A stretch of 64,000 nucleotides of DNA. Origin: Deltaproteobacteria bacterium. GTDB lineage: Bacteria; Desulfobacterota; Desulfobulbia; Desulfobulbales; Desulfocapsaceae. Of the stretch, positions 54,344 to 62,890 are shown piece after piece. The stretch's first letter is position 1. Each line of letters opens with the position of its first letter. A program made the translations under genes and the position numbers. Under the pieces are notes generated by a model, which ran no database searches, was not told the origin of the DNA, and was given only the letters and a program-made list of their open reading frames with translations. The stretch is taken from NCBI GenBank assembly GCA_002747825.1, contig PDQQ01000014.1, forward strand, positions 19,733 to 83,732, in the 5' to 3' direction.

Positions 54344-55419
54344 CAGCGTAATTTCAGGGTTGCAAGGGCAACAAGAGCAAGCATTATAGAGATAATCCAG
54401 AAGCGGACGACAACCTTGTTTTCATGCCAGCCCTTTCTCTCAAAATGATGGTGAAAGGGCGCCATACGAAACAGTCTTTTGCCCTTTGACCATTTGAAGT
54501 AACCGACCTGAAGGATCACAGATACGGCCTCCATAACAAAGATACCGCCAACAATAACCAGCAAAAACTCCTGCTTGGTGATAATGGCAATTCCTCCCAG
54601 GGCCCCACCCAGAGGTAAAGAGCCGACATCGCCCATAAACAGTTGGGCCGGATGCGCATTGAACCACAAAAAACCAAGACAGGCGCCAAAAATTGTGCCA
54701 CAGAAGATGGTCAGCTCACCGCAGCCAGGGACATTAGGGATATGCAGATACCCTGACAAAACCGCATTGCCGGCCAGATACGAAAACAGAAGATAGACGG
54801 CTGTGGTTACAATCGTTGGCCCGGCGGCAAGACCATCCAGACCGTCGGTTAAGTTTACGGCATTTGAAGCGCCGACAACGACCAACACCGTAAAAGGGAT
54901 ATAATACGCACCAATGTCTGGTCTGAAACTTTTTACAAAGGGAAAACTGAGATGGCCATCAAAACCTGGAGCCCAATAGAGAACACAGACAAAGGCCAAG
55001 GCTCCAACAGACTGCAACAGCAGTTTGCCTTTGAAACCAAGCCCGTCACTGTTATTTTTCTTCAGCTTTTTGATATCATCAATGGCCCCGATTGCACTGT
55101 AGGATACAGTGATAAAGAGACAGAGCCAAACGAAGAGGTTATCCAATCTGGCCCAGAGAAGGGTTGCCGCAGAGACAGCGGCCACGATAAGCACACCGCC
55201 CATAGTCGGCGTACCGCGTTTGCCTTCATGATCCGGGACATCCTTTCTCACGACCTGCCCGACACCAAAAGAACGCATGCTGCGAATGAACAGGGGGCCA
55301 AAACAGATGACGAGAACAAAGGCCGTAAGGGCTGCACCAATCGAGCGAAAGGTGATATACTTGAAGACGTTGAAAACGCTCAGGCTGGTATGCAGCGGAT
55401 ATAGAAAATAGTACAGCAT
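54343..55419 (-). CDS. mraY: Phospho-N-acetylmuramoyl-pentapeptide transferase
   Basis: MraY makes lipid I from UDP-MurNAc-pentapeptide and undecaprenyl phosphate. The 358-residue, ten-helix protein has 'KRGTPTMGGVLIV', the catalytic 'AIDDIKKLKKNNSDGLGFKGKL', 'NAVNLTDGLDGLA', and 'FMGDVGSLPLGG', 'APFHHHFERKGW'. ATG 55419 gives the normal length; GGAG precedes it. The upstream 40 codons of the same frame have no similarity. It is positioned between murEF and murDG. Confidence 0.96.
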   Translation of the reverse strand: MLYYFLYPLHTSLSVFNVFKYITFRSIGAALTAFVLVICFGPLFIRSMRSFGVGQVVRKDVPDHEGKRGTPTMGGVLIVAAVSAATLLWARLDNLFVWLCLFITVSYSAIGAIDDIKKLKKNNSDGLGFKGKLLLQSVGALAFVCVLYWAPGFDGHLSFPFVKSFRPDIGAYYIPFTVLVVVGASNAVNLTDGLDGLAAGPTIVTTAVYLLFSYLAGNAVLSGYLHIPNVPGCGELTIFCGTIFGACLGFLWFNAHPAQLFMGDVGSLPLGGALGGIAIITKQEFLLVIVGGIFVMEAVSVILQVGYFKWSKGKRLFRMAPFHHHFERKGWHENKVVVRFWIISIMLALVALATLKLR

Positions 55420-55570
55420 GGATGCTCTCTCCGAAAATAGACTCAGCTCCTCATTGTATCCGAACAATCCGCAAACGAGAGGTCCTATCTCCCACCCTTG
55501 GGGCACAAAATTTTCCAGATGCAAAGAGGAACTTTGCATAAGGCATTTTTCTCAAGGCAGCAACGATATT

Positions 55571-58500
55571 TTATTCCATAACCTTGACAATTGTTTCAAA
55601 CTGTAGTCCCCGGGATGCCTTGACCAGAAGCGCATCTCCTGTACCCAGCTCTTTTTTTTCAATCATTTCGGCAAGACGAGAGACGATTTCATCTTTTGTT
55701 GTCGCGACAGAACACGAACCGTTTGTCTTCTCGGCATTAAACCCCTTCATCATATCCACAGCCCATTCACCATAGCAGATGAGCATATCTACACCCAGGC
55801 GGGCAACCAGGGCGCCGATTGTGTAATGGGCCTTGGGAGCTGAATCGCCAAGCTCAAGCATATCTCCCAGAACCGCCAGACGCCGCCTGCAAGCAAAAGA
55901 GGCAAGCGTACGCAAGCCGGCCTCCATCGAAGCGGGATTTGCATTGTAGGTATCATTGAATATCGTAAACCCAGACCGGGAAAGGATGGTCTCCATCCTC
56001 TTCCCGATTGCCCGTACATTCGACAAACCATCTGCAACCTCTGCCATCGAACAGCCAGCTGCTATTGCTATCGCCGCAGCACAGAGCGCGTTCAACACGT
56101 TATGCTCACCGGGGAGAAAAAGAGCAATTCGTTCCGCATTGTTCCGATAATGCAGCATAAACTGGCTTGAGCCATCATCCCTGTAACAGACGTCATCGGC
56201 CCAGATATCCGCCTGGAGCCCCTGCAAATGGCATTTGATACCAAAGGTTATTTTTTTCTGAGGGTATTTCCCCGCCAGACCGGCAACTCTTGGATCATCA
56301 AGGTTTACGACAAGGACTCCAGAGGCCTTGGTCGCCGCAAATATCTCCTCTTTGGCAGCGACCACACCCTCAATGGAACCAAGTCCTGCAAGATGGCCCC
56401 CACTGATGTTGGTAATACAACTGATATCAGGATCGGCTATCGCAGCCAGAGCCGTTATCTCACCGGGGGCATTCATACCCATCTCCAGAATGACCGCCCT
56501 GTGGTGTACTCCAAGGGGCAGCAGTGACAACGGCAGGCCGATGCTGTTATTGAAATTTCCGCTGGTTTTCAGGACAGAGTTGGCAGGATAATCAGGTCCT
56601 GGAGGATATCTGGCTGTAAAAATTGCTGCGCTCATCTCCTTGACGGTCGTTTTACCGCAGCTTCCGGTAATACCGATAATCTGTGGACCGGTTTCCCCTT
56701 GAAAGGCCCGTCTTCTATACGCCGCAAGATCGCCGAGAGCCTTTGTGGTATCGTCAACGACGATCTGTACGACATCTTCGTCAAGACCGGCGAGGAGACG
56801 CTCAACAACAAGACAACTGGCACCACTTGCTGCAGCCTGCAGGGCAAAAGTATGTCCATCCTTTTTTTCACCGCGCAGGGCGACAAAAACACCATTTCGA
56901 CTCTTGATCCGGCTATCGGTGATAACCGTCCCCAGGAGCCGATCCTTGTTTGCCGCTCCAGAGATAATTCGCCCCCTTGTGGCATCGGCAACGATCTGCG
57001 GCGTCCAGGAAAACAGCGCATCCTGGGCCTCTTTATTATCAGCGAAAAAGATTTTGTCTCTGCCGCGTATCTGATAGGCTTCGTGCCCTTTACCGGCGAT
57101 TACCACGATATCTTCAGGTCCTGCGCTGCGTATCGCACAGAAAATGGCCTCACGACGATCTTCTATTATCAGGCAGCCTCGTTCCAGATCGCTTCTTTCA
57201 GTCAACCAGGGTCTATCATAGACGGGAACCTCTTCTTCCCGTACACCGTCGAGTATCTGAGCGATGATTGTCCCGGGATCTTCGGTTCGCGGGTTATCGC
57301 TGGTTATAATTCCCACATCGGCAAGTCTTGCGCCAACGCCACCCATCAAGGCCCTTTTACCGGGATCCCTGTCGCCGCCACAGCCAAAGACGGCAAACAC
57401 ATTCCTGTGCGGCAGGGTCCTTACCGTAGAGAGGACCTTCTCCAGGGCGTCCGGGGTGTGGGCATAATCGACAAAAACTCTGGGGCAGCGGGGATTCCAC
57501 TGGTCAACCCTGATTCTCTCGAGCCTCCCTGGGGCACCTTCGGTCTGAGAAAGTCCCTGAACAATTGCCTCTGTCGATATGCCAAGGGCCTTGGCCAGCC
57601 CGATGGCTGTCAGCAGATTTGCCCTGTTAAAGGCACCGGCAAGTTTTGCACGAACCTGGAGAGATCGCCCCTCAACCAACAGATCAAGCCTTGTGCTGTC
57701 AACATCCGACGTATGGGAGACAAGCTGAAGATCTGCCTTTTCGCTCTCACCCCAATATATGATTTGTGACTCTCTTGACTGGCAAAATGCATCCAAGGCC
57801 TTTCTGCAATCTTCTTCACCTTCAAGAATGTCAGGCAAAACAATACGACCATCTTCGTTGAGATACTTGCTGAAAAGAAGCAATTTCGCCGAAAAATAGG
57901 CCTCCATATCACCGTGATAATCGAGATGATCCCGGCTGATATTGGTTAAGGCCGCCGCATCATATCGAAGACCTCCCACCCGGTTTTGCACCAGGGCATG
58001 GGATGAAACCTCCATCACCAGATATTCAACTCCGGCCTCAACCATCTCGCTGAGAAGAGCCTGCAGTTCATAAGGTTGCGGGGTGGTAAGACTGGCAGGC
58101 AAAAGCACACGGCCCGTCTGCTCTGTTGTGTACCGGTTGTTTACCGTCCCAATAACACCAACGTTTTTCCCGGCAGCGATCAGTATGTCTTCAACGATAT
58201 AGGTTACCGTTGTTTTGCCGTTGGTGCCGGTAATGCCAACCAGCTTGAGATGCTCGGCAGGATGAGCAAAGAGATTGGCGCAGATCCCGGCATAGGTCTC
58301 AGCGGTGTCGGCAACGGAGATGATGCACAATGACGGAAAAGATTCCCGCAGAACGTCTGCCTTTCCTGCGTTACAGACAACAGCACCCGCCCCGGCCGCC
58401 TCGGCCTGGGCAATAAAATCATGGCCGTCAACCGTCTCACCTTCAAGAGCGACAAAAAGAGATGCCTGTCTGACCTGCCTGGAATCAGCAACAACATCGG

Positions 58501-58606
58501 AGACAAAAAGAGACGCCAGCTCAACCGGCGAGGATTTTGGACCAAGACTGTAAGTAAGCCCCTTGAGCAGTTTGGCAAGTGCTATGTGTCGATTGAAGTT
58601 GCTCAT
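55571..58606 (-). CDS. MurE-MurF fusion protein
   Basis: This single 1011-residue frame encodes two sequential ligases. MurE (residues 1-~530) has P-loop GTNGKTT (127-133), carbamylated-Lys region 'HGDMEAYFSAKLLLF' and the diaminopimelate-specifying DNPR (437-440), so the cell wall contains meso-DAP. MurF (~535-1011) has 'VITDSRIKSRNGVFVALRGEKKDGHTF', P-loop GSCGKTT (648-654), 'KTSGNFNNSIGLPLSLL', 'NDTYNANPASMEAGLRTL' and 'VLGDMLELG'. The two enzymes add DAP and D-Ala-D-Ala consecutively. MurE-MurF fusions are known in other bacteria, but with the MurD-MurG fusion here four enzymes form two polypeptides. It follows ftsI by 117 bases. Confidence 0.95.
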   Translation of the reverse strand: MSNFNRHIALAKLLKGLTYSLGPKSSPVELASLFVSDVVADSRQVRQASLFVALEGETVDGHDFIAQAEAAGAGAVVCNAGKADVLRESFPSLCIISVADTAETYAGICANLFAHPAEHLKLVGITGTNGKTTVTYIVEDILIAAGKNVGVIGTVNNRYTTEQTGRVLLPASLTTPQPYELQALLSEMVEAGVEYLVMEVSSHALVQNRVGGLRYDAAALTNISRDHLDYHGDMEAYFSAKLLLFSKYLNEDGRIVLPDILEGEEDCRKALDAFCQSRESQIIYWGESEKADLQLVSHTSDVDSTRLDLLVEGRSLQVRAKLAGAFNRANLLTAIGLAKALGISTEAIVQGLSQTEGAPGRLERIRVDQWNPRCPRVFVDYAHTPDALEKVLSTVRTLPHRNVFAVFGCGGDRDPGKRALMGGVGARLADVGIITSDNPRTEDPGTIIAQILDGVREEEVPVYDRPWLTERSDLERGCLIIEDRREAIFCAIRSAGPEDIVVIAGKGHEAYQIRGRDKIFFADNKEAQDALFSWTPQIVADATRGRIISGAANKDRLLGTVITDSRIKSRNGVFVALRGEKKDGHTFALQAAASGASCLVVERLLAGLDEDVVQIVVDDTTKALGDLAAYRRRAFQGETGPQIIGITGSCGKTTVKEMSAAIFTARYPPGPDYPANSVLKTSGNFNNSIGLPLSLLPLGVHHRAVILEMGMNAPGEITALAAIADPDISCITNISGGHLAGLGSIEGVVAAKEEIFAATKASGVLVVNLDDPRVAGLAGKYPQKKITFGIKCHLQGLQADIWADDVCYRDDGSSQFMLHYRNNAERIALFLPGEHNVLNALCAAAIAIAAGCSMAEVADGLSNVRAIGKRMETILSRSGFTIFNDTYNANPASMEAGLRTLASFACRRRLAVLGDMLELGDSAPKAHYTIGALVARLGVDMLICYGEWAVDMMKGFNAEKTNGSCSVATTKDEIVSRLAEMIEKKELGTGDALLVKASRGLQFETIVKVME

Positions 58607-58723
58607 GATTCTGGTGAAATAACAAAACTGGCCCTGAATTGGAGACTTTTTTCATCACCGGCTACGAGACAGAAGAGCCTGGCACTGATGCCAAATCGCC
58701 TCTCTGCAACAAGCCCCGCAGAA

Positions 58724-60556
58724 TTACTGCGTGTTACGACCAAGCAAGAGGCGGCATTCCATATCGGGAACAAGAGGGGTTCCCGGTGGAGGCTCTTGTC
58801 GAAGAACAACCCCGCTCCCTTCTATACGAACAGAAACCGGGGCTTTATCCAGCAAACGAAGACTTTTACGCAAACTCAGCCCTCTCAGATCCGGCATAAT
58901 TCTTCGTTTGACAAGTCGGTTTGCTGTCTCTTCATTTTTTACCGGCGCCGGCATATTTTGCTTCTTTCTGTAGTTCTCGTCAGGTGCCGATTCTGGTTGC
59001 ATAACATCGGCAATCGCCGGGAAGACCTGATACAAGGCAGATATTTTCATCGCTTTTTCGTCAACCAGCTGCACGACAGAAGGCGTTCTCTGCGCCTTGA
59101 AACAAGCCATGTCAGGACGACGCTGCACCAGAATCAGCATACTCAGATCCTGTCCAAGCGCCGGTATCGCCACAAAGGTAAGGTCGTTTTCGAGTAATCT
59201 GCTGCCACCAGTGCTCTCGTCAACGACAAGGACAGCATCCCGAAAATAAGAAAAAGAGCCATCACCCCTTGTGGACATGGCCATAAAAAGCTGCTCTAAT
59301 TCTGACCGGTTCTGAATAATGCCTCCCTCTTCTGCTCCTTGATTGATAAGCTCAGCAGATGGAACCTCAATGTTCTCAATCGAGGGAGCCTCGACTTCTC
59401 TTGAGACCACCTTGTTCACCGCATGCGGCAAGCCGCCCTGCCAGCCAATCAGCAGGGACGAAAAAGCCGAAAGCAACCGGATAGGCGTTGTTTTTTTGGG
59501 CACAAAATTCAAAGAGGCATCTGTTGCAACAGGCCTCCTCTTTGCAGATGTAAAGATCAACGCCTGCTCCGGACTGCAGATATCGGTCTGTACATGTCTG
59601 TCCAGATTGAGAGCTTCGTAAAGCCCGATCTGTCTCGATGGCGAGGGATCAGGGCGCAGACTCCAGGGAACAAACGCGGATTCCGGAGTGATCTGACCGT
59701 AAAACAAGGCACTGTCTCTGAGAAATCTTCGAAATTTTTCCGGCAAAACAAATGGCGTAAAAAATTTATTTTCCAGTCTTTGCCAATCGTAGAGTGAGGT
59801 GTGGTTCGGGTCAAAGCCCGGATATTGGGCACCCGCGATCAAGGCCCCGGTGGCCGCCTCCATCAGATAGGCCGAGGCGGTTACCACATTCTCATTTTTC
59901 CCGATGACAGAGACAAGCTCCTCAAAAATTTCCTGGATTTGCAGATCAACGGTCAGAACCAGATCCTGCGAACCATTGGCAGCAAGGTCAGCAGACCTGC
60001 CAGAAACAAGGATATTTTCATAATACAGTTCAAGGCCGAACAGCCCGACATCACCGTCAACAAAGCCAACGAGATATGCGGCCTTTTCTCCATGGGGATA
60101 ATAGCGTCTTTGCACCTTTTTCAGATACACACCGGAGAGATTGACAGCCCGTATCTGTCGCTCCTGCTCCTCGGTTATTCCACGCGCCGCCCAAAAACGT
60201 AAAACCCCGCTTTTCAACTTGCTGACAAGCCCTTGCTGGCTAACAGATAAGATCTCTGCAAGCGTTTTCGCCGTCTCAGGGATCTCTCGAACCTCCCGAC
60301 AACGCACAAGAACACCGACTTCCTCCATATTGACGGCAAACAGCTGAAGTTTACGGTCATAAAATACGCCCCGCTCCGTACCGTACCCACCCAGATCACG
60401 CCCCTCACCAAAACCGTTGAACCCTGTAATAAAAGCATAGAGATCAAACCGATACTGAAGATACAACAAGATACAGAGAAGAAGAAGGCCAAGAAGTCTC
60501 AACCAGATCCGTTTTCGTTTTCCCTGTACCCTCAGACCTGACTGTTTCAAGGGCAT
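58724..60556 (-). CDS. FtsI/PBP3-like protein lacking transpeptidase catalytic motifs
   Basis: This 610-residue protein keeps FtsI architecture: N-terminal anchor helix (~17-35), a dimerisation domain with 'GTERGVFYDRKLQLFAVNMEEV', 'GLFGLELYYENILVSG' and 'DLVLTVDLQIQEIFEELVS', a transpeptidase-like region and a C-terminal PASTA domain (~550-607, 'MPDLRGLSLRKSLRLLDKA'). After 'GAQYPGFDPN' (the normal YPSFDPN), the nucleophile EPGSTxK is replaced by 'FVLPEKFRRFL' (~269-279), no SxN motif is visible, and the KTGT position is 'VVDESTGGS' (~444-452). The position between ftsL and murE identifies it as ftsI. It should not act as a transpeptidase; a scaffolding role is inferred. Confidence 0.85.
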   Translation of the reverse strand: MPLKQSGLRVQGKRKRIWLRLLGLLLLCILLYLQYRFDLYAFITGFNGFGEGRDLGGYGTERGVFYDRKLQLFAVNMEEVGVLVRCREVREIPETAKTLAEILSVSQQGLVSKLKSGVLRFWAARGITEEQERQIRAVNLSGVYLKKVQRRYYPHGEKAAYLVGFVDGDVGLFGLELYYENILVSGRSADLAANGSQDLVLTVDLQIQEIFEELVSVIGKNENVVTASAYLMEAATGALIAGAQYPGFDPNHTSLYDWQRLENKFFTPFVLPEKFRRFLRDSALFYGQITPESAFVPWSLRPDPSPSRQIGLYEALNLDRHVQTDICSPEQALIFTSAKRRPVATDASLNFVPKKTTPIRLLSAFSSLLIGWQGGLPHAVNKVVSREVEAPSIENIEVPSAELINQGAEEGGIIQNRSELEQLFMAMSTRGDGSFSYFRDAVLVVDESTGGSRLLENDLTFVAIPALGQDLSMLILVQRRPDMACFKAQRTPSVVQLVDEKAMKISALYQVFPAIADVMQPESAPDENYRKKQNMPAPVKNEETANRLVKRRIMPDLRGLSLRKSLRLLDKAPVSVRIEGSGVVLRQEPPPGTPLVPDMECRLLLGRNTQ

Positions 60557-60565
60557 GATATCAGC

Positions 60566-61006
60566 CTAGATAGGCTCAAAAGGACCTTTCTTTCGATCGA
60601 GCCTTGCCACTTGTCCGCTCTCAGGCACAGGCTCAAAACGGCCCGTCTTTCTGTTGAACCTTACCACCTGCCCCCTCTCGATACCGTTGACCAAGCCAAG
60701 CTGTTGAAAGGCGAGTCTTTCGATACTCGGTTTAAAATTCAAAACAACTTGCTCAACAAGCAGATCTGTATTTCTGTCTTCAAGGCGATTCTTGACCGAC
60801 TGCAGACCTGACAGAGAATTATCGATGCCCTGTATCCCGAGGCTACAGACAAAATTCACTATTACAACAGCAAAAAGAATCAACGAAGCCCCCCTGACAA
60901 CAGGCATCAGCACGCCCGGATTGAAAGTAGAAAACCAGAGATCACTTCTCCTCTTCACGCCATAATGGACTGTAGTCTGTGCGAAAAATCCGGCAGTATT
61001 GTCCAT
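60566..61006 (-). CDS. ftsL: FtsL-like cell division protein
   Basis: This 146-residue bitopic protein has one membrane helix (~34-56) and a periplasmic coiled coil ('DNSLSGLQSVKNRLEDRNTDLLVEQV'), as expected of FtsL in the FtsQLB complex. Sequence conservation in FtsL is low, so the call depends on position (between rsmH and ftsI) and topology. The C-terminus holds a 19-residue near-duplicate (GQVVRFNRKTGRFEPVPES and GQVARLDRKKGPFEPI). It starts 10 bases after rsmH and is followed by ftsI at 9 bases. Confidence 0.75.
   Translation of the reverse strand: MDNTAGFFAQTTVHYGVKRRSDLWFSTFNPGVLMPVVRGASLILFAVVIVNFVCSLGIQGIDNSLSGLQSVKNRLEDRNTDLLVEQVVLNFKPSIERLAFQQLGLVNGIERGQVVRFNRKTGRFEPVPESGQVARLDRKKGPFEPI
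60569..60673 (-). repeat. 57-base tandem duplication in the 3' end of ftsL
   Basis: On the minus strand the codons for residues 112-130 and 131-146 of the FtsL-like protein form two adjacent near-copies, with period 57 bases (GGCTC marks at 60573 and 60630). The encoded GQVxRxxRKxGxFEP motif is retained in both. The second copy ends with the stop codon. This suggests a relatively recent in-frame duplication. Confidence 0.75.
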
Positions 61007-61016
61007 AACTCACCTC

Positions 61017-61913
61017 TTATTCTGTTAATTTCTCGGCAACCCTCAATCGTGCACTTCTCGACCTGGGATTTGAACGTATCTCACCTTCACCTGGAACAAC
61101 TGGTTTTTTGGTCAGTATTTTCAGCTTTTCGCAGCTCTTAAAATGCGATTTCACAATGCGATCCTCTAAAGAGTTAAAGGCTATCACACAAAACCTTCCA
61201 CCCGGCTTTAAGTACCGAACAGCCCGCTCAAGCAGAAAGCTGAGATTCTCGAGCTCTTCGTTTACCGCTACCCTGAGGGCCTGAAAAACCTTGGTGGCAA
61301 CATGGATCTTTTTCGGGTGAAACCTTTTCGGAATCACCTCTGAAACAAGCTCCGCCAGCTGGCCCGTGGTCTCTATTTTCTGGATCCGTCGCCTGTCGGC
61401 AATGGCCGCTGCGATCGGCCTGGCCTGCCGCTCTTCGCCATAATAGTAAAAAATATCGGCAAGCTCTTCCTGCGATGCCTTGTCAAGAAGATCTGCCGCC
61501 GTAAGCTGACGACGGTTGTCCATACGCATATCGAGCAACTCATCCCGGCGAAAACTAAAACCACGCCGGCCCCGATCCAACTGCAGAGAGGACAAGCCGA
61601 CATCGGCTATAATCCCATCCACCAGAGTAACGCCGATACTTTCCAGCCCCTCCTGAACCTCAGAAAAATTGCGCCGCAGTATCTGAAGACGCCCGGCAAA
61701 TCTTGAGAGCCTGACCTGTGCCTTCTCCAGCGCTTCGACATCCCATTCAAAGGCAATGACTCTGCCATCGGGTTTTGAGCGCTGCAGGATCAGCTCTGTG
61801 TGGCCACCAAGCCCCAGCGTACAATCCAGATAGAGCCCACCCGGAACGGGGTTTAAAAACTCTACCGCTTCATCGCCCAATACCGAGATGTGAATTTCAG
61901 ATACACTCTCCAC
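61017..61913 (-). CDS. rsmH: 16S rRNA (cytosine-1402-N4)-methyltransferase
   Basis: RsmH (MraW) methylates C1402 in the ribosomal P site. The 298-residue SAM-dependent enzyme shows 'HISVLGDEAVEFLNPVPGGLYLDCTLGLGGHTELIL', 'GIIADVGLSSLQLDRGRRGFSFR', 'FHPKKIHVATKVFQALRVAVNEEL' and 'GGRFCVIAFNSLEDRIVKSHFK'. It lies two bases after mraZ, the standard dcw beginning. Confidence 0.95.
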   Translation of the reverse strand: MESVSEIHISVLGDEAVEFLNPVPGGLYLDCTLGLGGHTELILQRSKPDGRVIAFEWDVEALEKAQVRLSRFAGRLQILRRNFSEVQEGLESIGVTLVDGIIADVGLSSLQLDRGRRGFSFRRDELLDMRMDNRRQLTAADLLDKASQEELADIFYYYGEERQARPIAAAIADRRRIQKIETTGQLAELVSEVIPKRFHPKKIHVATKVFQALRVAVNEELENLSFLLERAVRYLKPGGRFCVIAFNSLEDRIVKSHFKSCEKLKILTKKPVVPGEGEIRSNPRSRSARLRVAEKLTE

Positions 61914-61915
61914 AA

Positions 61916-62368
61916 CTAGTTGATGCCAAGACTTGACAGATCCGCATTAAAGCTCTCAAAATCCTCATGGTTGGCCGCGTGCTCTTTTTGCCAGACCTTC
62001 TTGTCGAGAATATTGACGTATTCAATACCTCCGAGAAAAACGACCTCCTTTTCGATGCCAGCCTTCTTCAAGGTATCACGAGTAATACGGATACGACCTT
62101 GATTATCAAAGGTACAACGGACTATCCCGCCGGATGCATAATCAAGAAACCGCCTCAGAGCCAGACCGCTCTGCAGAATCTTGGTCTCAATCTCGGCCCA
62201 TTTTTCTATCGGGTAGGCACGCAAACGGTCTTTCCAGGGAATAACCATAAGAACACTGGAGCCAAGCAGTTCCATAACGTTCCGGAATGCAGCAGGAAAC
62301 TGAACACGTCCCTTGTCGTCTATGACGTATTCATAGCGCCCTCGAAACCGATCTTCTATGCCTGCCAT
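61916..62368 (-). CDS. mraZ: Transcriptional regulator MraZ
   Basis: MraZ is the DNA-binding repressor that usually opens and controls the dcw operon. The 150-residue protein has two SpoVT/AbrB-like halves: 'FRGRYEYVIDDKGRVQFPAAFRNVM' and 'GIVRCTFDNQGRIRITRDTLKKAGIEKEVVFLGGIEYVNILDKKVW'. ATG 62368 is chosen because typical MraZ begins close to FRGRY; the in-frame GTG at 62407 would add 13 residues that overlap the repeat boxes. No strong ribosome site is visible. It is the first gene of the cluster. Confidence 0.92.
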   Translation of the reverse strand: MAGIEDRFRGRYEYVIDDKGRVQFPAAFRNVMELLGSSVLMVIPWKDRLRAYPIEKWAEIETKILQSGLALRRFLDYASGGIVRCTFDNQGRIRITRDTLKKAGIEKEVVFLGGIEYVNILDKKVWQKEHAANHEDFESFNADLSSLGIN

Positions 62369-62370
62369 CG

Positions 62371-62417
62371 ACCCACTTCTCAACACTTTTCTCCCACTTT
62401 TATACACTTTTTAACCA
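62371..62417 (-). promoter_or_regulatory. Candidate MraZ-binding repeats at the mraZ start
   Basis: On the minus strand five TGNNN boxes lie at 10-11-base spacing directly upstream of the mraZ ATG: TGGTT, TGTAT, TGGGA, TGTTG and TGGGT (from 62417 down to 62371). MraZ proteins are known to bind TGGGN direct repeats spaced about one helical turn apart. Two boxes match exactly; three are degenerate. Placement so near the start codon is closer than usual. Confidence 0.5.
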
Positions 62418-62831
62418 CACTCTCCTTTTATCCGACCACTGCATGGCTGTCAAGGAAATAATTACCCGCATTCTCGAGAAGATAGATGAAACAGACAAGC
62501 CACTACATATAGCGGTATGCAAATAGATCAGCCTATATACAGATGTATAATCAAGGGTTTATATTTTCAGAAAGAGAAGAACAGAAGCTTAAATATTATC
62601 AGGAGAGTGCCAGAAAAGAGCTTTTGCCCTATAAAAATTTATAATTTCAAGTAGTTATACAGTGGGAGAGAGTGGGGAAGAAGGAATACCAGAAAAAAGC
62701 AGGCCGATTGCAGGATATGAGACCTTCGCCCCTAACAAACTGCAAAATACAGTAAAAAGCCGTCATTTTTCTCCGTTTTGGACATCAGTATTTACAGAGT
62801 TTTCCTCTATTCAATCAATCGATTTAATCTC
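62408..62831. other. Divergent control region mraZ / TetR gene
   Basis: No gene is supported here. It contains the upstream part of the mraZ boxes, a separate perfect TGGGA-N5-TGGGG pair on the plus strand at 62663-62677, and AT-rich sequence. A convincing mraZ promoter with both hexamers was not found. Confidence 0.5.
62663..62677 (+). promoter_or_regulatory. TGGGN-N5-TGGGN pair, possible second MraZ site
   Basis: TGGGA (62663-62667), GAGAG, TGGGG (62673-62677) is an exact match to the spacing of an MraZ box pair, about 295 bases upstream of the mraZ ATG but in the opposite orientation to mraZ. Whether it is bound by MraZ is not known. Confidence 0.35.
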
Positions 62832-62860
62832 TTGAATTGTTCAATCGATTGAACTATACT
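62832..62860 (+). promoter_or_regulatory. TetR-gene promoter with a palindromic operator in the spacer
   Basis: TTGAAT (62832-62837), 17 bases and TATACT (62855-62860) form a sigma-70 promoter. The spacer contains the perfect 14-base palindrome TTCAATCGATTGAA (62840-62853). A related imperfect sequence (TTCAATCAATCGATT, starting about 62812) lies just upstream. Position and symmetry fit an autorepressing TetR-family operator. Confidence 0.75.
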
Positions 62861-62890
62861 GGAGGTAATCTACAGATAATCGGAGAGCGT

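Noticed and set aside
56699..57769. A 356-codon plus-strand frame opposite murE-murF
   Set aside because: Antisense shadow of a well-supported fusion gene; no motifs.
58724..60556. ftsI as a decaying pseudogene
   Set aside because: The 610-codon frame is fully open with conserved dimer and PASTA domains and normal operon spacing, which argues for retained function despite the lost catalytic motifs.
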